A DNA stretch of 64,000 bases from Paenibacillus sp. V4I3 (lineage in GTDB: Bacteria > Bacillota > Bacilli > Paenibacillales > NBRC-103111), in contig NZ_JAUSZA010000001.1 in the NCBI RefSeq assembly GCF_030817215.1, positions 4,686,501-4,750,500 on the forward strand. Direction: 5' to 3'. This document shows, piece after piece, positions 16,206 through 26,100 of this stretch; the first letter of the stretch is position 1, and each line of letters starts with the position of its first letter. Made by a program: the position numbers and the translations under genes. The notes beneath the pieces were generated by a model. It saw nothing but the letters and a program-made list of their open reading frames with translations, ran no database searches and had not been told where the DNA came from.

Positions 16206-18248
16206 TTACTCTTTTTTGGACAATCCATAAGCTTCACGAATAAGTGTGAAATACTGTTCGGCGTTTACGATTTTATATTCCTCTCCGAGTGATTCGGAGA
16301 TGGCCAAAATATCGTGGGGTCTCATCCCCCACGCGTTAACCCCGACGGAAAGGAACAACGGCGATTTACCGTCCCAGCTTTTCTTGGCCTCGGCTAGCAT
16401 ATTAACTCCATCCTGAACCGTTCCAATTCCTCGCATCATCGATACCGGAAGCGTGCCGTTCATGATTTCGATGCCGAATTGATCGCTTACAAGCAGGATG
16501 CCGGGAACTTTATAATTTTGCTCGTATGCGGCCGCTTCGGATGCGCTTATTGGAATGTCTTTGGTGACATCCCGGTTTATCACCATCGGAATGGTCATAC
16601 CGGTCTGTTTGAGATATCGGTAGGTATCCTTCAGGAAATCCGGGAGCGTCTCTTCCGGCCATGGATGTGGATTGAAATAACCAGCACCGGACGGTCCGGC
16701 GACCAACAGGTCATTCTCTGTCGCCGTTTTCCGGTAATAATTAAGAACCATTGGAGCGGCATCGTAGAGTAATGGACTGGAAGTCCAGTTAATGGGTACT
16801 TTGCCGCGTGCAGGATCTTCCCATAGTATCTCGCGCATATGATTCAAATCGTATTGCAAATTGTCTCCTTCACCGAAAGTGAACGTCACATAGATTTTGT
16901 TTTCCAGCTTGAGCGGGTTGGGCTTGATCTTAGGGGCCGCTTCCACCTTCGTTCCCGAGAAGACGGTCATGTTATGGAACCAATCAGCAGCCAATACAAA
17001 GACGCTATACCTCGAGAGTAGGTCAACGGAGGCGGCTTCGCCTTCGAAGTCATTGCTAAACCAGCCCAGATAAGGTGTCCCTGGCTCTACATCGGACAGA
17101 ATCTTCTCTAAGAGTGCTCGCTGATCCGGTACATCCGTCGAAAGCCAGAAAACCATTGCTTTGTTAGAGACCGCATAGTCTCGTAAATATCCATAAGGCT
17201 CTTTCTGCTCTGAAGAGAGAGGGCGAATATTGCCGACCGAAACTTTGTATTGATTCCACATCTCCACAGAGATCGTCAACTGTTGCGTGCCTGTAGTAGG
17301 TTTAAATTCATACATGAAGTAACTTCCATTATCTGCGAAGCGGTGATCTGCACCCGGTAAATGCTTGGAATTTTGTCTGTCATATAAGTACAATTCTTCA
17401 TCAGGTGTACCGGCATCAAATTGAGCGATTACCTTCCCGTCTGCCTTTACGGTGATGGCATGAACGGCCGGTCCCCATCCGTCCTGCGTGAAGGAGTCGT
17501 CGAAACGAACGTAAACCGCTTCTTTCCCTAAAAACGAAGAAAGGTCGTATTCATACGTTCCCCGGTTACTGGCATCACGTATTTGCCTTTTCTCTTCTGC
17601 AATCGTGACGAAGGATTCGGGTAGACCCGGTGGGAGAGAGATCGATGTGTCCGGACTTAGCCCAATCAACATCCGTTGGGTCGTCTGATTCCATAAGTGC
17701 TCGTACTGCCATGTGTATGCATCAATTTTATTTTTGAATTTGCCCCGGAAATCTTCGATCACTTTCAATTGGTAGGGAGCTGCGGTTAGCTTACCCGCCA
17801 ATTCAGGGCTGACGACAACGGCATTCTTGAGTCCCGCCAACGTGGTCGCGACGTTTATGGAATCTGGATTTTTTGGATCGTAAATGATGATTCCTTTTAC
17901 TTCATTTTTATACAAATCGAAGACATCCATGCTATTATCGTGGAGCTTATGCGGCATGGTCATTTCGTTATACCAGGGGTCAACCTTGTTCTGAATCAGA
18001 TAAATACGCGGGTTCTCTCGATTCACAATGCCCTGAAGAGTAGCCATCAGCAGTTTGACGTCTCCAGGTGCATTAGAGACATTGACAACGTCCAAATACT
18101 TGGGTTGATTAAACGTTGGAAGCGCTTGATTTTTCGGCCATTTAATTCCATCGGGGGTCACACTTTCAGCCTGAGTCGCGGAAATGCTGAAAGGCAGCAT
18201 TGTCACACATACTAATACCATGCATAAAATTCTTAATTTCCCAATCAA
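16206..18248 (-). CDS. Secreted GxGYxYP domain protein
   Basis: The 680-residue protein has a signal peptide ending near ATQAES. The middle and C-terminal parts match the GxGYxYP family, named for a motif that here reads GPSGAGYFNPHPWP; a jelly-roll-like insert (about 220-350, EAVYVRFDDSFTQDGWGP) resembles a carbohydrate-binding module. The family is a suspected glycoside hydrolase of gut and soil bacteria; no activity is proven. Start TTG 18248 is 5 bases after GAGGTGA; an upstream GTG overlaps that site. Monocistronic. Confidence 0.75.
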   Translation of the reverse strand: MIGKLRILCMVLVCVTMLPFSISATQAESVTPDGIKWPKNQALPTFNQPKYLDVVNVSNAPGDVKLLMATLQGIVNRENPRIYLIQNKVDPWYNEMTMPHKLHDNSMDVFDLYKNEVKGIIIYDPKNPDSINVATTLAGLKNAVVVSPELAGKLTAAPYQLKVIEDFRGKFKNKIDAYTWQYEHLWNQTTQRMLIGLSPDTSISLPPGLPESFVTIAEEKRQIRDASNRGTYEYDLSSFLGKEAVYVRFDDSFTQDGWGPAVHAITVKADGKVIAQFDAGTPDEELYLYDRQNSKHLPGADHRFADNGSYFMYEFKPTTGTQQLTISVEMWNQYKVSVGNIRPLSSEQKEPYGYLRDYAVSNKAMVFWLSTDVPDQRALLEKILSDVEPGTPYLGWFSNDFEGEAASVDLLSRYSVFVLAADWFHNMTVFSGTKVEAAPKIKPNPLKLENKIYVTFTFGEGDNLQYDLNHMREILWEDPARGKVPINWTSSPLLYDAAPMVLNYYRKTATENDLLVAGPSGAGYFNPHPWPEETLPDFLKDTYRYLKQTGMTIPMVINRDVTKDIPISASEAAAYEQNYKVPGILLVSDQFGIEIMNGTLPVSMMRGIGTVQDGVNMLAEAKKSWDGKSPLFLSVGVNAWGMRPHDILAISESLGEEYKIVNAEQYFTLIREAYGLSKKE

Positions 18249-18257
18249 TCTGCTCAC

Positions 18258-18654
18258 CTCATTTAGGAATTAATTACAGCGAAGCTGTTGTTGTTTCGAC
18301 TTGACCTCCTTCTTCGAAGAGTAGCGTGCTTTGTAATGTCATGACATGTTTGTATTAATATGTTTAACATGTTGTATATAATATTTCAAGTGATTCGATA
18401 AACAATCTTATAAGAAAGCAAAATATTACCTTATTCTACAAGTTCAAAACTACAGTTATTACATATTTTGCAGTTGAAGAGTCTGCTTAAGTATGTATAA
18501 AAATATATTTAAAATATTATATAATACATAATAATGTTCTTGTGTCTAAAAAAGAGAAAGCAACAGGAAGAATTATCGTTTCGGCCAGCTCCATAAGAAA
18601 GCTGGTTCAATAAATCTAAAAATTACCAATGGAAAATAAAGGATACTCTGTTGA
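18258..18654. other. AT-rich gene-free stretch
   Basis: Nearly 400 AT-rich bases between the GxGYxYP gene and an SLH remnant. A CCAGCT/AGCTGG hairpin lies near 18582-18603. It should contain the minus-strand promoter, but I cannot place both boxes. Otherwise I see nothing. Confidence 0.4.
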
Positions 18655-19200
18655 GTTCCTCGAATTAATATTGTTTGGTCGGATAAGACGAAAGCCAAAG
18701 TAGACAAATGGTTATCAGCAGGGTTAATACAAGGGGTGTCGGAGGACTGGTTCGGTCTAAATGAAACGATTACCCGTGCTGAATTCGCGAAGATCGTGGC
18801 TCTTTCAATAAGAGTAGAAATAGATACCACATTGAAGACTTCTAGTTTCAGCGATGTGAAAGCAGACGATCCGATATATGGGTATGCGCTCCCCTTTATA
18901 GAAGCACTTCGCCAAGCAGGTGTTACTGATGGTATAGACGTAGATCGGTTCAATCCTAGTGGAGAGGTGACTAAAGAAGAGTTTGCTATTTTTTTGGTTC
19001 GCAGTCAGGGTAAAAATGCTGAGGCAAAACAAACGCAGGGAGTAATCGATGAAACGATATCCCGTTATGCAAGAGGGTATGTGGCATTGGCTTTGAATTA
19101 GTTTCCATATTTAAGTTCTGACGGACAATTCAACGGCGCTATACCAATTGTTCGTCAATTGGTTCTTCTCGGATTGGATGACTTAACAATAAGTTATTGA
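18655..19200 (+). pseudogene. SLH-domain protein, C-terminal remnant with in-frame stop
   Basis: The open frame reads VDKWLSAGLIQGVSEDWF then ITRAEFAKIVALSIRV, and later SFSDV and VTKEEFAIFLVRS. These are one and a half surface-layer-homology domains that would bind pyruvylated wall polymer. No start or signal peptide is present. A TAG at about 19099 interrupts the frame, which then continues in phase to 19200 (LSSDGQFNGAIPIV). It is the decayed end of a larger S-layer-anchored protein. Confidence 0.7.
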
Positions 19201-19253
19201 GGCAGCGGGACTTCGAAGGTGGAGTAATTTCAAGAAAGAAAGTTGGTCAAAGA

Positions 19254-20375
19254 ATGAAAAACCAGATTATTATTACTTTAATAGTGACAGTGAGTACGGC
19301 CATAGGGATATGGCTAATTTCTGTTTTGGGGCTATTCCCTTTTGATCAAGTAAAAGATACCCCCGTTAAAAAAGATTTGCTCAATCCAAGCACACCAGTA
19401 ATTATAAATGAAACACCGATTAAGAAGTCGACTGAGAAAACGCTTAAAGAGTTAGTCGAGCAATACCGTCATTTAAAAGTTATCGATGCCCACAATCATG
19501 ATGCATCTGATTCAAAGTATCTAAATATGCTGGAAGTTTGGAAGCGTAATGCCGTTAATCAAGTTGTTCTCTTTGGAGATATATCTGAGCCAAGCGCTTT
19601 AATGACCGACCAGATGTCATGGATGGCTTACAAAGATAACCCTGATGTAATTATTCCTTACTTTTCAGGCTTCGATATGCATGATAAATCGAGTCTCGAT
19701 GTAGTGACACATAACCTGGAACAAGGATATTTTGGTTTAGGTGAAATTGCAGCTGCTTCTATGTATTCACCTGTGGTATCAAAAGTGGCATGGAAGGGTG
19801 AAAGCCCAATGGACGGCTATTTACCGGACATATACGAAATATGTGCAAAATACAAAGTACCCATTCTGTTGCATATTGACCCACCAAACGGAATTGTTAT
19901 AGATAAGTTAGAAGAGGCGCTAGACAAACATCCAAACACAATAATCATATTCGCACACGCAAACGCGTTTAATTCACCGGAAAATATCAGAAAACTACTC
20001 GAAAAGCACCCTAATTTGTACGCGGATTTTTATGCGGGTTTCACCGCACTCAATCCAGGTAGTGCCAATAAGTTGGATGATTTCATACCTGTGATGAAGC
20101 AGTTTCCTGATCAATTTATGTTGAGTACGGACTCTGGATTTGATATTGGTGAGGAGGCTGCAATTGGTGCGATGTATCAGTTATTAGATAAGCTTGACGA
20201 CCCTAAGCTAGCACGAAAAATTGCACATGATAACCTAGACGCCATTATTCGTAACCAACCAGCTACAGAGACACAGATTGCGGAAATCCGTAAGAAATCC
20301 AAAGAAACAGGACAAAGTTATGAATGGAGTCATCTATCGAAGGTAAAGGCCGGACAAATTCTTTGGAGCAAATAA
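19254..20375 (+). CDS. Membrane-anchored amidohydrolase (metal-dependent hydrolase)
   Basis: The 373-residue protein has an N-terminal signal anchor (about 4-25) and a TIM-barrel amidohydrolase_2 domain. The HxH motif appears as VIDAHNHDAS, with a later LLHIDPP histidine, an IIIFAHANAF strand and a C-terminal LSTDSGFD aspartate, as in TatD/amidohydrolase enzymes. Start ATG 19254 is chosen because the upstream in-frame TTG has no ribosome site and would put a charged stretch before the anchor. Substrate unknown. Confidence 0.8.
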   Translation: MKNQIIITLIVTVSTAIGIWLISVLGLFPFDQVKDTPVKKDLLNPSTPVIINETPIKKSTEKTLKELVEQYRHLKVIDAHNHDASDSKYLNMLEVWKRNAVNQVVLFGDISEPSALMTDQMSWMAYKDNPDVIIPYFSGFDMHDKSSLDVVTHNLEQGYFGLGEIAAASMYSPVVSKVAWKGESPMDGYLPDIYEICAKYKVPILLHIDPPNGIVIDKLEEALDKHPNTIIIFAHANAFNSPENIRKLLEKHPNLYADFYAGFTALNPGSANKLDDFIPVMKQFPDQFMLSTDSGFDIGEEAAIGAMYQLLDKLDDPKLARKIAHDNLDAIIRNQPATETQIAEIRKKSKETGQSYEWSHLSKVKAGQILWSK

Positions 20376-20430
20376 TAATATCGATTTTCTGTTATTATGT
20401 AGTAAATAGTTATTTCCGAGGTGTTTATCA

Positions 20431-21126
20431 ATGAAAACAATTGGGCTAATAGGTGGAATGAGCTGGGAGTCGTCCTTGCTTTATTACCAAATCATCAATC
20501 AGCGTATTAAGGAGAAATTAGGCGGGCATCATTCCGCAAAAAGTCTTATGTATTCGGTGGATTTTCATGAGATCAAGACTCTTCAACATGAAGGGAAATG
20601 GGATGAAGCCACAAAAATCATGATTGATTCAGCACAAAAACTCGAATCTGGTGGTTCAGATTTCATTGTCATATGCACGAATACGATGCACAAGATGGCA
20701 AAAGAAGTAGAAGAATCGGTCTCAATACCATTACTGCATATAGCTGATGCAACGGCAAATGAAATTGTTAAGTGTGGAATTAAAAAAGTCGCTTTACTCG
20801 GTACTGCTTTTACAATGGAACAAGATTTTTACAAGGGTAGACTGATTGAAAAATTTGGTCTTGATGTTATCGTTCCAAATGAAGCCGCAAGGAAGATTGT
20901 ACATGATATCATCTATCAAGAACTTTGTCTCGGAATTATTAAAGAAAATTCTAAACGATCCTACTTAGAGATCATTAATAGTCTTGTCCAAGATGGGGTA
21001 GAGGCCGTTATCCTTGGCTGCACAGAAATCACCTTATTAATATCTCAACTGGATTGCAGGGTGCCTATATTCGATACAACGAGGATCCATGCTGAATATG
21101 CAGTAGATTTAGCTTTGAAAGATTAA
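20431..21126 (+). CDS. Aspartate/glutamate racemase family protein
   Basis: The 231-residue cofactor-independent racemase has the two catalytic cysteines in FIVICTNTMHKMA and VEAVILGCTEITLL and the N-terminal IGLIGGMSWESS loop typical of the YgeA/RacX branch. It interconverts L- and D-amino acids, probably Asp or Glu, in the cytoplasm. ATG after a GAGGTG site. Followed 32 bases later by the dehydrogenase gene on the same strand. Confidence 0.9.
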   Translation: MKTIGLIGGMSWESSLLYYQIINQRIKEKLGGHHSAKSLMYSVDFHEIKTLQHEGKWDEATKIMIDSAQKLESGGSDFIVICTNTMHKMAKEVEESVSIPLLHIADATANEIVKCGIKKVALLGTAFTMEQDFYKGRLIEKFGLDVIVPNEAARKIVHDIIYQELCLGIIKENSKRSYLEIINSLVQDGVEAVILGCTEITLLISQLDCRVPIFDTTRIHAEYAVDLALKD

Positions 21127-21158
21127 ATAGACAGTATGTAAAGGAGCTGTGCTACTTA

Positions 21159-22121
21159 ATGAGGGTTACTGTTTTAGGTTGTGGAAGATGGGGATCTTTT
21201 TTAGCTTGGTATGCAAATAAAATAGGACATGACGTCATGTTATGGGGAAGAGAAGAATCAAAAAATTATCAAAGATTAGTTCATAGTAGAACAAATGAAT
21301 ATTTACAATTACCCCAAAACATACATTTAACAGATAGAATTGCTGAAGCAATTGGGTTTGCCGAAATCATTTTTATCGCTATTAGTGCTCAGGAACTTAG
21401 AGGTTTTGCAAAGCAGTTAAATACCATGAGAATTACAAATAAGATCTTTGTTTTATGTATGAAAGGACTTGAAATGGAGTCTGGAGAAAGACTCTCACAA
21501 GTTTTTATGGAAGGGATACAATCACCTGTAAATTTAGCAATTTGGGTTGGACCTGGGCATGTTCAAGATTTTGTTAAGGACATTCCAAACTGTATGGTTA
21601 TTGATTCAGATCACATGCACATAACTAAATTGCTTGTGGACAGCTTCGGAAGTGAGATTATAAGATTTTATTATGGGCAAGATTTGTTAGGCAATGAGAT
21701 AGGTGCTGCAGCGAAAAATGTAATTGGAATCGCAGCAGGTATGTTGGATGGATTAGGTTATACAAGTTTGAAAGGAGCCTTGATGGCTAGAGGAACAAAA
21801 GAAATTGCAAGATTAGTCAAGGCAATGGGAGGGAACGAATTAACCATTTACGGATTAGGACATCTTGGTGATTACGAAGCGACCGTGTTCTCTAATCATA
21901 GTCATAATCGACGTTTTGGTGAGGCATTTGTAAAAAAGGAACCTTTCGAGAAACTAGCTGAAGGAGTAGCAACCGTAAAAGCATTATTACGATTGTCCAC
22001 TAAATATGATGTGGAGCTACCCATTTGCCAGGCTGTTAATTCAGTACTCACTGAAGGTAATGATCCAAACGAACAACTAATAAGATTATTTATGAGACCC
22101 GTGAAATTTGAAGGTATTTAA
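21159..22121 (+). CDS. Glycerol-3-phosphate dehydrogenase-like protein
   Basis: The 320-residue protein matches the NAD(P)-dependent glycerol-3-phosphate dehydrogenase fold: Rossmann loop VTVLGCGRWGSFLAWYA, the catalytic-lysine helix GAAAKNVIGIAAGMLDGLG, and GLGHLGDYEATVFSNHSHNR where GpsA usually reads GLxGxGDLxxTxxSxxSRN. These changes and the isolation from lipid genes suggest a paralogue, not the housekeeping gpsA. Distinctly AT-rich against the GC-rich kinase gene that follows. Confidence 0.8.
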   Translation: MRVTVLGCGRWGSFLAWYANKIGHDVMLWGREESKNYQRLVHSRTNEYLQLPQNIHLTDRIAEAIGFAEIIFIAISAQELRGFAKQLNTMRITNKIFVLCMKGLEMESGERLSQVFMEGIQSPVNLAIWVGPGHVQDFVKDIPNCMVIDSDHMHITKLLVDSFGSEIIRFYYGQDLLGNEIGAAAKNVIGIAAGMLDGLGYTSLKGALMARGTKEIARLVKAMGGNELTIYGLGHLGDYEATVFSNHSHNRRFGEAFVKKEPFEKLAEGVATVKALLRLSTKYDVELPICQAVNSVLTEGNDPNEQLIRLFMRPVKFEGI

Positions 22122-22241
22122 TTAACTATCATAATTTTAAAGACACAAATTAGAGAAGATGATATCCTTATTTAGGTAGACTTTTGTCGAACTGGCCCGA
22201 ATGGCGGTTCGAAAGTCATTTGATATAAGGGAGATGCAGCC

Positions 22242-24071
22242 GTGGACACAAGACAATGGATGTCGGTAACACTTTTTCTCGCAACGGCGCTGATGGTGTT
22301 CGTCTCTTTCTTGTCTTACCGGAAACGCTATCTGCCTGTTGCCAAAACGATGGTTCTGATCATGCTGGCAGCGGCTTGCTATGCGTTCGGCTACGCGTTT
22401 GAGGTGTTGAGCCGAAGCCTGAACGATGTGAAGCTGTCGCTTCAAATCGAATACTTGGGCATTCCATTCGTTACTACGCTCTGGTTTTTTCAGGTCATTC
22501 AATTTACTGGGACGGCGGCTCGCTACCGCAAGCGTCTCGCCCTAGTGCTGTTCGTTGTCCCCGCAGCGGTATTTTTTCTCCATTTGACCAACGATTGGCA
22601 TCACCTAATCTATGAGCGTTATATTCGGAATGTGAGCGATTCGGTTCCTTTGTACACGACTGTCAAGGGGCCTTGGTATAAGGTGCATACCGTCTATAAT
22701 TATTCCGTACTTCTATGCGGAATGTTACTGTTTATACCCATGTATTGGCGAGCTTTACCGATCGTGCGAAAGCAAATCGTCATCCTCCTGTTGGGCGCAG
22801 TCGCGCCTATGGTGTTCAATTTGTTCTTTTGGTCCGGAATGGACGTTGATTTGACGCCGTTTGGATTCGCTGTATCGGGGATCGCCTACGTATGGGGGAT
22901 TTTGCGGTATAATTTTCTTCGATTAACGCCTCTTGCGATGGCTAAAGTGTTCGAAACGATCCGGGATGGAGTCGTCCTGTTCGATTATGAGGATCAAATC
23001 GTTAGTTACAACGAAGCAGCCGAAAAGGTCCTTCCCGAACTCGGTTTGCCGAAACGTTACCCCATTGGTATGGAGAAGGTTTTGTCAGAAAGTCCAGAAC
23101 TGCTTAAACGTATTCGTGCCGCTAGTGATAGGGACGAACGCTTCCCGTTTCACAGATTCCATGCACACCGTAACAAGCACTACAACTGCAGTTTGTCACT
23201 GATTTATGATTCGGGCAATGTCCTGATCGGAAAGATTCTGATGTTCAACGATATTACGGAGATGAAGGAGAGCGAAGCCCGGTTGCGTGAGAACGCCCGG
23301 CAACTGTCTGAGCTAAATGCGTTCAAGGACAAGCTTTTCACCGTCGTGGCGCACGACATTCGCGATCCGATCGCACTCCTCGTGAGTTTGACCGAGCTGC
23401 TGGGCGATGAACTAACTGCCGCCGACTTTGAGCACGCCGAATTGGTGAGAGAGCTTAAAGGACAAGTGCAAAGCACGTTCCATCTCGTCGAAAATTTATT
23501 GGATTGGTATCGCAGCCAGAAAGGGAAAGTCGTGTTTCGTCCGTTAGGCTGGAATTTGCAGCAGGTCGTCCGGCAGGCTTTATTGCTTTCTGGCACGAAG
23601 GCTGGCATGAAACAAATTCGGATGACAGAGCAGATCAACGAGAAGCTAACGGTTAGAGCGGATAAAGAGATGTTGGATCTTATTCTACGAAATTTGCTTT
23701 CGAACGCGATCAAGTTTACAGGAATTGGTGGGGCAATTGAGATCGGGGCCGTTCTTGAAGGCGATCAGATCATCGTGTCCGTAAGCGACAATGGTGCGGG
23801 AATCGACGTTAAAACATCAGATCTGCTGCGTCTAGAAGAGCCATTCTTAAAGGTAATGGTGAACGGGGACGATTCGGAGGATATGAGATTCGGACTGGCG
23901 TTGATCCGCGAATTCGTTCGTATCCATGGTGGCAGCCTTTGGTTCGAGAGCGAGCCTGGGATCGGGACGACCTTCTCATTCACCTTACCCGGCTCGGCTG
24001 GTGTGCGGGAAGCGTTCGACGACGGAGGAATGGAGGAAGAAGTTTATGAAAGTGATTTTGGTGGACGATGA
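22242..24071 (+). CDS. 7TM sensor histidine kinase with PAS domain
   Basis: The 609-residue protein has seven N-terminal helices (about 1-225, the histidine-kinase 7TM region), a PAS domain (about 235-335; RDGVVLFDYEDQIVSYNEAA), a HisKA helix with TVVAHDIRDPIALLVS (phospho-histidine) and a HATPase domain (LILRNLLSNAIKFTG N box, SDNGAGID G1, GLALIREFVRIHGGS G2). GTG 22242 follows AAGGGAGATG. Its end overlaps the response-regulator start by 26 bases, so the two are coupled. Richer in GC than the genes on either side. Confidence 0.9.
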   Translation: MDTRQWMSVTLFLATALMVFVSFLSYRKRYLPVAKTMVLIMLAAACYAFGYAFEVLSRSLNDVKLSLQIEYLGIPFVTTLWFFQVIQFTGTAARYRKRLALVLFVVPAAVFFLHLTNDWHHLIYERYIRNVSDSVPLYTTVKGPWYKVHTVYNYSVLLCGMLLFIPMYWRALPIVRKQIVILLLGAVAPMVFNLFFWSGMDVDLTPFGFAVSGIAYVWGILRYNFLRLTPLAMAKVFETIRDGVVLFDYEDQIVSYNEAAEKVLPELGLPKRYPIGMEKVLSESPELLKRIRAASDRDERFPFHRFHAHRNKHYNCSLSLIYDSGNVLIGKILMFNDITEMKESEARLRENARQLSELNAFKDKLFTVVAHDIRDPIALLVSLTELLGDELTAADFEHAELVRELKGQVQSTFHLVENLLDWYRSQKGKVVFRPLGWNLQQVVRQALLLSGTKAGMKQIRMTEQINEKLTVRADKEMLDLILRNLLSNAIKFTGIGGAIEIGAVLEGDQIIVSVSDNGAGIDVKTSDLLRLEEPFLKVMVNGDDSEDMRFGLALIREFVRIHGGSLWFESEPGIGTTFSFTLPGSAGVREAFDDGGMEEEVYESDFGGR

Positions 24072-25194
24072 GCCGATGATGCATTTGATTCTGCGTAAAA
24101 TGCTGGTCAAGCTGCCAGAGGTTCACGTGGCGGGCGCTTTTACGGATACGAAGTCCGCAGCCTCCTTTCTAAATGACAACACCGACATCGGTTTGGCTTT
24201 TGTTGACATCTCCATGCCGGGCGGGAGTGGGATGGAGTTCGCCGCCAGGATGGAAGCTTTGGCTTCTCCGCTGCAAATCGTCTTCGTCACGTCACACAAA
24301 GAATTTGCCTTGAAAGCTTACGAACTATCTGTGGTGGATTACCTGGTCAAACCCGTTTCCCAGGAACGATTGCAGAGGACGGTAAATCGTGCGTTGGCGA
24401 GCCAACGGGGCATTCATTCACCGTCGCTGTCTGCTCCCGCTTCCGAAAACTCTGGCAGGATCGTCCTAACGATGCTGGGTGATGTCGTCGTGAGCAACGA
24501 TGCGGGCCGTGTCAAGTGGATCTCGAGGAAATGTGCGGAGCTATTCGCGTACTTGCTGTTTTATCGTGGCAAACGAATTCCCCGTTCAAGGCTAGTTATG
24601 GATATTTTCGGAGGGATGCACCAAACCAATGCGGAGAACTACTTAAATACGACCGTCTATCAATTGCGGAAGTCTTTGGAACCGCTTGGCATGCGCGAGG
24701 TCATACGATCTGAGAATGATGGCTATGCGCTTGAATTAAAGGATTCCGTTATCGATTACGTGGAATTCGAAAAGCAAGTAGAGGAGATGCCATCCATTGA
24801 CGTCGGAAATGTGGAGAGGGCGCTGCACATTGAACGGCAGTATACGGGCGATCTGTTCGGTGACAAGGCGTATGTATGGGCCATTCACGAAATGGTGCGC
24901 TATGCGGAAATGTACACCTCTTTCGTAAAACGGCTTGCCGAAGTGCTTATTTCGTTGCGGGATACGACTTCCGCGTCGAAGCTGCTGCTCAAACTGAACG
25001 AGCGCAATCAACTGGACGAATCAGTGATACGTCATCTTATGACGATACGCGAGATGACCGGGGACAAAAAAGGTTTGACCGCTCTGTATACCGATTATGT
25101 TCGGCTTCTCAGCAGGGAGCTTGGCATTCGTCCGTCCGAGGAACTGATACATTTATTTGACATGTTAGTAAGTCGATTAACCAACAAAAAATAA
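24046..25194 (+). CDS. Response regulator with SARP-like BTAD output domain
   Basis: The 382-residue protein has a receiver domain (MKVILVDDEPMMHL, phospho-Asp in AFVDISMPGGSG, Lys in VDYLVKPVS). An OmpR-type winged helix follows (about 130-225; SRKCAELFAYLLFYRGKRIP), then a bacterial transcriptional activator domain (about 230-380). This REC-wHTH-BTAD order is like the SARP-like regulators of Gram-positives. Start ATG 24046 lies after GGAGGAATGGAGGAAG inside the kinase gene. The signal and targets are unknown. Confidence 0.9.
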   Translation: MKVILVDDEPMMHLILRKMLVKLPEVHVAGAFTDTKSAASFLNDNTDIGLAFVDISMPGGSGMEFAARMEALASPLQIVFVTSHKEFALKAYELSVVDYLVKPVSQERLQRTVNRALASQRGIHSPSLSAPASENSGRIVLTMLGDVVVSNDAGRVKWISRKCAELFAYLLFYRGKRIPRSRLVMDIFGGMHQTNAENYLNTTVYQLRKSLEPLGMREVIRSENDGYALELKDSVIDYVEFEKQVEEMPSIDVGNVERALHIERQYTGDLFGDKAYVWAIHEMVRYAEMYTSFVKRLAEVLISLRDTTSASKLLLKLNERNQLDESVIRHLMTIREMTGDKKGLTALYTDYVRLLSRELGIRPSEELIHLFDMLVSRLTNKK

Positions 25195-25250
25195 ATATTT
25201 GTGTAGATTTGGGTTAAGTAAGTGGGAGAAATATGAGTTGAGTCTATGGG

Positions 25251-25294
25251 AAGCAAGCTGCCGCAGGTACATAGTGCGATAGCTTGCTTTTTTT
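25251..25294 (+). terminator. Terminator of the two-component operon
   Basis: AAGCAAGCT pairs with AGCTTGCTT and runs into seven T residues. Confidence 0.85.
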
Positions 25295-25388
25295 CTTGTG
25301 AAATTCACGAAATAAATGGAAACATTTACCTTGAAGTTGCGTCTAAATTAAGGAGTTATATTTGAAAGAATAGGGATGGTGCAACACT

Positions 25389-25997
25389 TTGAAAAAGTTT
25401 CTTTTAGGATTGATATGTGGAATCACTATAACAGCATCAACTGCGGTTTATGCATCGGACACGATTCAGACGTACTTGTTTCCAGTTAGATATGAAATTA
25501 ATGGCCAAAATAAAGAAATGGAAAAGGAATATTCAACTTTAAATTATAATGGGCATGCTTATGTTCCTATCCGTTTCATCGCCGAAAATATGGGGGCATT
25601 TGTGGTTTACAATGAACAAAATAATGAAATTAAAGTCAATCATTTTCCAGCAAGCATGGATTTACTAACAGATAATAAGTATCCAAATATCCATTTTGGC
25701 CTTATAGATCTTTACTTGGATGGAGGTTATACAGGTATAAGGGGGTTATTATCCTTAGATGACATAGAAGAGCTGATAATAAAAAAAGAGTACAAAATAG
25801 ATTTCAAACTAAATTTTTATGACAAAAATAATGAATTAATTGGGTCTGCTTTAGGTTCAACCAAATATGGATCTTCAGATGAAAAACGAACCATAAGTAT
25901 GGGTGAAATAAAATATGTAGCAGCTGGTGAGGTAGGTGATTTTTCTAAGTATGCTTATATGAAACTTGAAATTTTAAACATTGAAGAGCAGAAATGA
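25389..25997 (+). CDS. Secreted protein with copper-amine-oxidase-like stalk domain
   Basis: The 202-residue protein has a signal peptide (MKKFLLGLICGITITAS, cleavage near VYAS). It then has one copper-amine-oxidase N-terminal-like domain (about 25-95), recognised by GHAYVPIRFIAENMGAFVVY, a module very common in Paenibacillus surface proteins. The C-terminal half (about 100-200) is a beta-rich domain I do not recognise. TTG start in ACACTTTGAAAAAG. It probably acts at the cell surface; no catalytic residues are seen. Confidence 0.78.
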   Translation: MKKFLLGLICGITITASTAVYASDTIQTYLFPVRYEINGQNKEMEKEYSTLNYNGHAYVPIRFIAENMGAFVVYNEQNNEIKVNHFPASMDLLTDNKYPNIHFGLIDLYLDGGYTGIRGLLSLDDIEELIIKKEYKIDFKLNFYDKNNELIGSALGSTKYGSSDEKRTISMGEIKYVAAGEVGDFSKYAYMKLEILNIEEQK

Positions 25998-26100
25998 CGT
26001 AGTAAACAGTGACGGTTGCCCCGTCTTTTATTATTCATGAGGATTGAAGCCCACTTTTTCTGTCAAGACTAGTTAGCATGACTTTTATAAAGCAGGATGA

